A stretch of DNA of 64,000 bases. It comes from Flavimarina sp. Hel_I_48 (GTDB taxonomy: Bacteria > Bacteroidota > Bacteroidia > Flavobacteriales > Flavobacteriaceae). Shown here piece by piece: positions 63,952 through 64,000 of this stretch. The DNA lies in assembly GCF_000733945.1 (NCBI RefSeq), contig NZ_JPOL01000002.1:1613001-1677000 (forward strand). The letters are read 5' to 3'. The notes below the pieces were generated by a model that worked only from the letters and a program-made list of their open reading frames with translations, ran no database searches and had not been told where the DNA came from. The position numbers and the translations under genes are program-made. Every line of letters begins with the position of its first letter. The first letter of the stretch is position 1.

Positions 63952-64000
63952 GCTGTTTTTACGTGTTTTTAGGCAGTTTTACCCGTTTTTTAGCTGATTT

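Overview
The window looks like a chromosomal segment of a marine-type flavobacterium (Bacteroidota, Flavobacteriia). The evidence is a SusC/SusD pair, proteins with type IX secretion sorting domains, promoters of the Bacteroidota type (TTTG, about 19 nt, TAnnTTTG), weak or absent Shine-Dalgarno sequences, an OmpA protein with thrombospondin type-3 repeats, and many Bacteroidota-specific DUF families (DUF5687, DUF4374, DUF5117-type metalloprotease). No rRNA, CRISPR array, phage or insertion sequence was seen. The genus cannot be fixed from the sequence.

Layout. 1-9.6 kb: Mn-type superoxide dismutase (-), then an AddA/RecB-like helicase-nuclease, kbl, an OmpA/TSP3 protein and an AddB-like nuclease (+). 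9.7-15.5 kb: an ebo operon (eboA, B, C, E, F) without eboD, followed by a TMEM220 gene. 15.7-32.6 kb (-): a polysaccharide utilisation locus with SusC, SusD, two GH144-type glucanases, an esterase, a GH3 beta-glucosidase, an SGNH hydrolase and a second secreted protein with T9SS tails, and another esterase. It is preceded by a beta-propeller/LuxR-type one-protein regulator. Beta-1,2-glucan is the best substrate guess. 32.7-44.1 kb: a PaaE-like ferredoxin reductase, a DUF5687/ABC exporter pair, mutY, HU, a 30-residue very basic protein, RNase G, a PBP4-type carboxypeptidase and a large metalloprotease lipoprotein. 44.3-53.1 kb: a DUF2383 stress protein and an iron-siderophore acquisition locus. 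53.3-64 kb: dnaE with an N-terminal exonuclease domain, a TolB-like propeller protein, a class C beta-lactamase-like hydrolase, tRNA-Leu(UAA), tRNA-Gly(GCC) and mutS.

How the genes work together. The iron locus reads as an electron path. Cytosolic NAD(P)H would feed FAD and FMN domains fused to a PepSY membrane protein, then a small periplasmic DUF2271 protein that carries an ApbE-type flavinylation motif. The reducing power would release iron from a siderophore imported by the TonB receptor and its DUF4374 surface lipoprotein partner, a XusABC-like arrangement. Both promoters of this locus hold a TATTTAGTCTAAATA-like palindrome, and a shorter version sits between sodA and addA. This suggests a shared metal-responsive repressor.

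The most notable points are the diflavin PepSY plus flavinylated DUF2271 arrangement, the shared operator, the one-base deletion in the DUF4374 gene, the eboD-less ebo operon, the tiny basic gene between HU and RNase G, and a dispersed intergenic hairpin repeat with three copies. All functional statements rest on recognition of motifs and families by eye; no database search was run.
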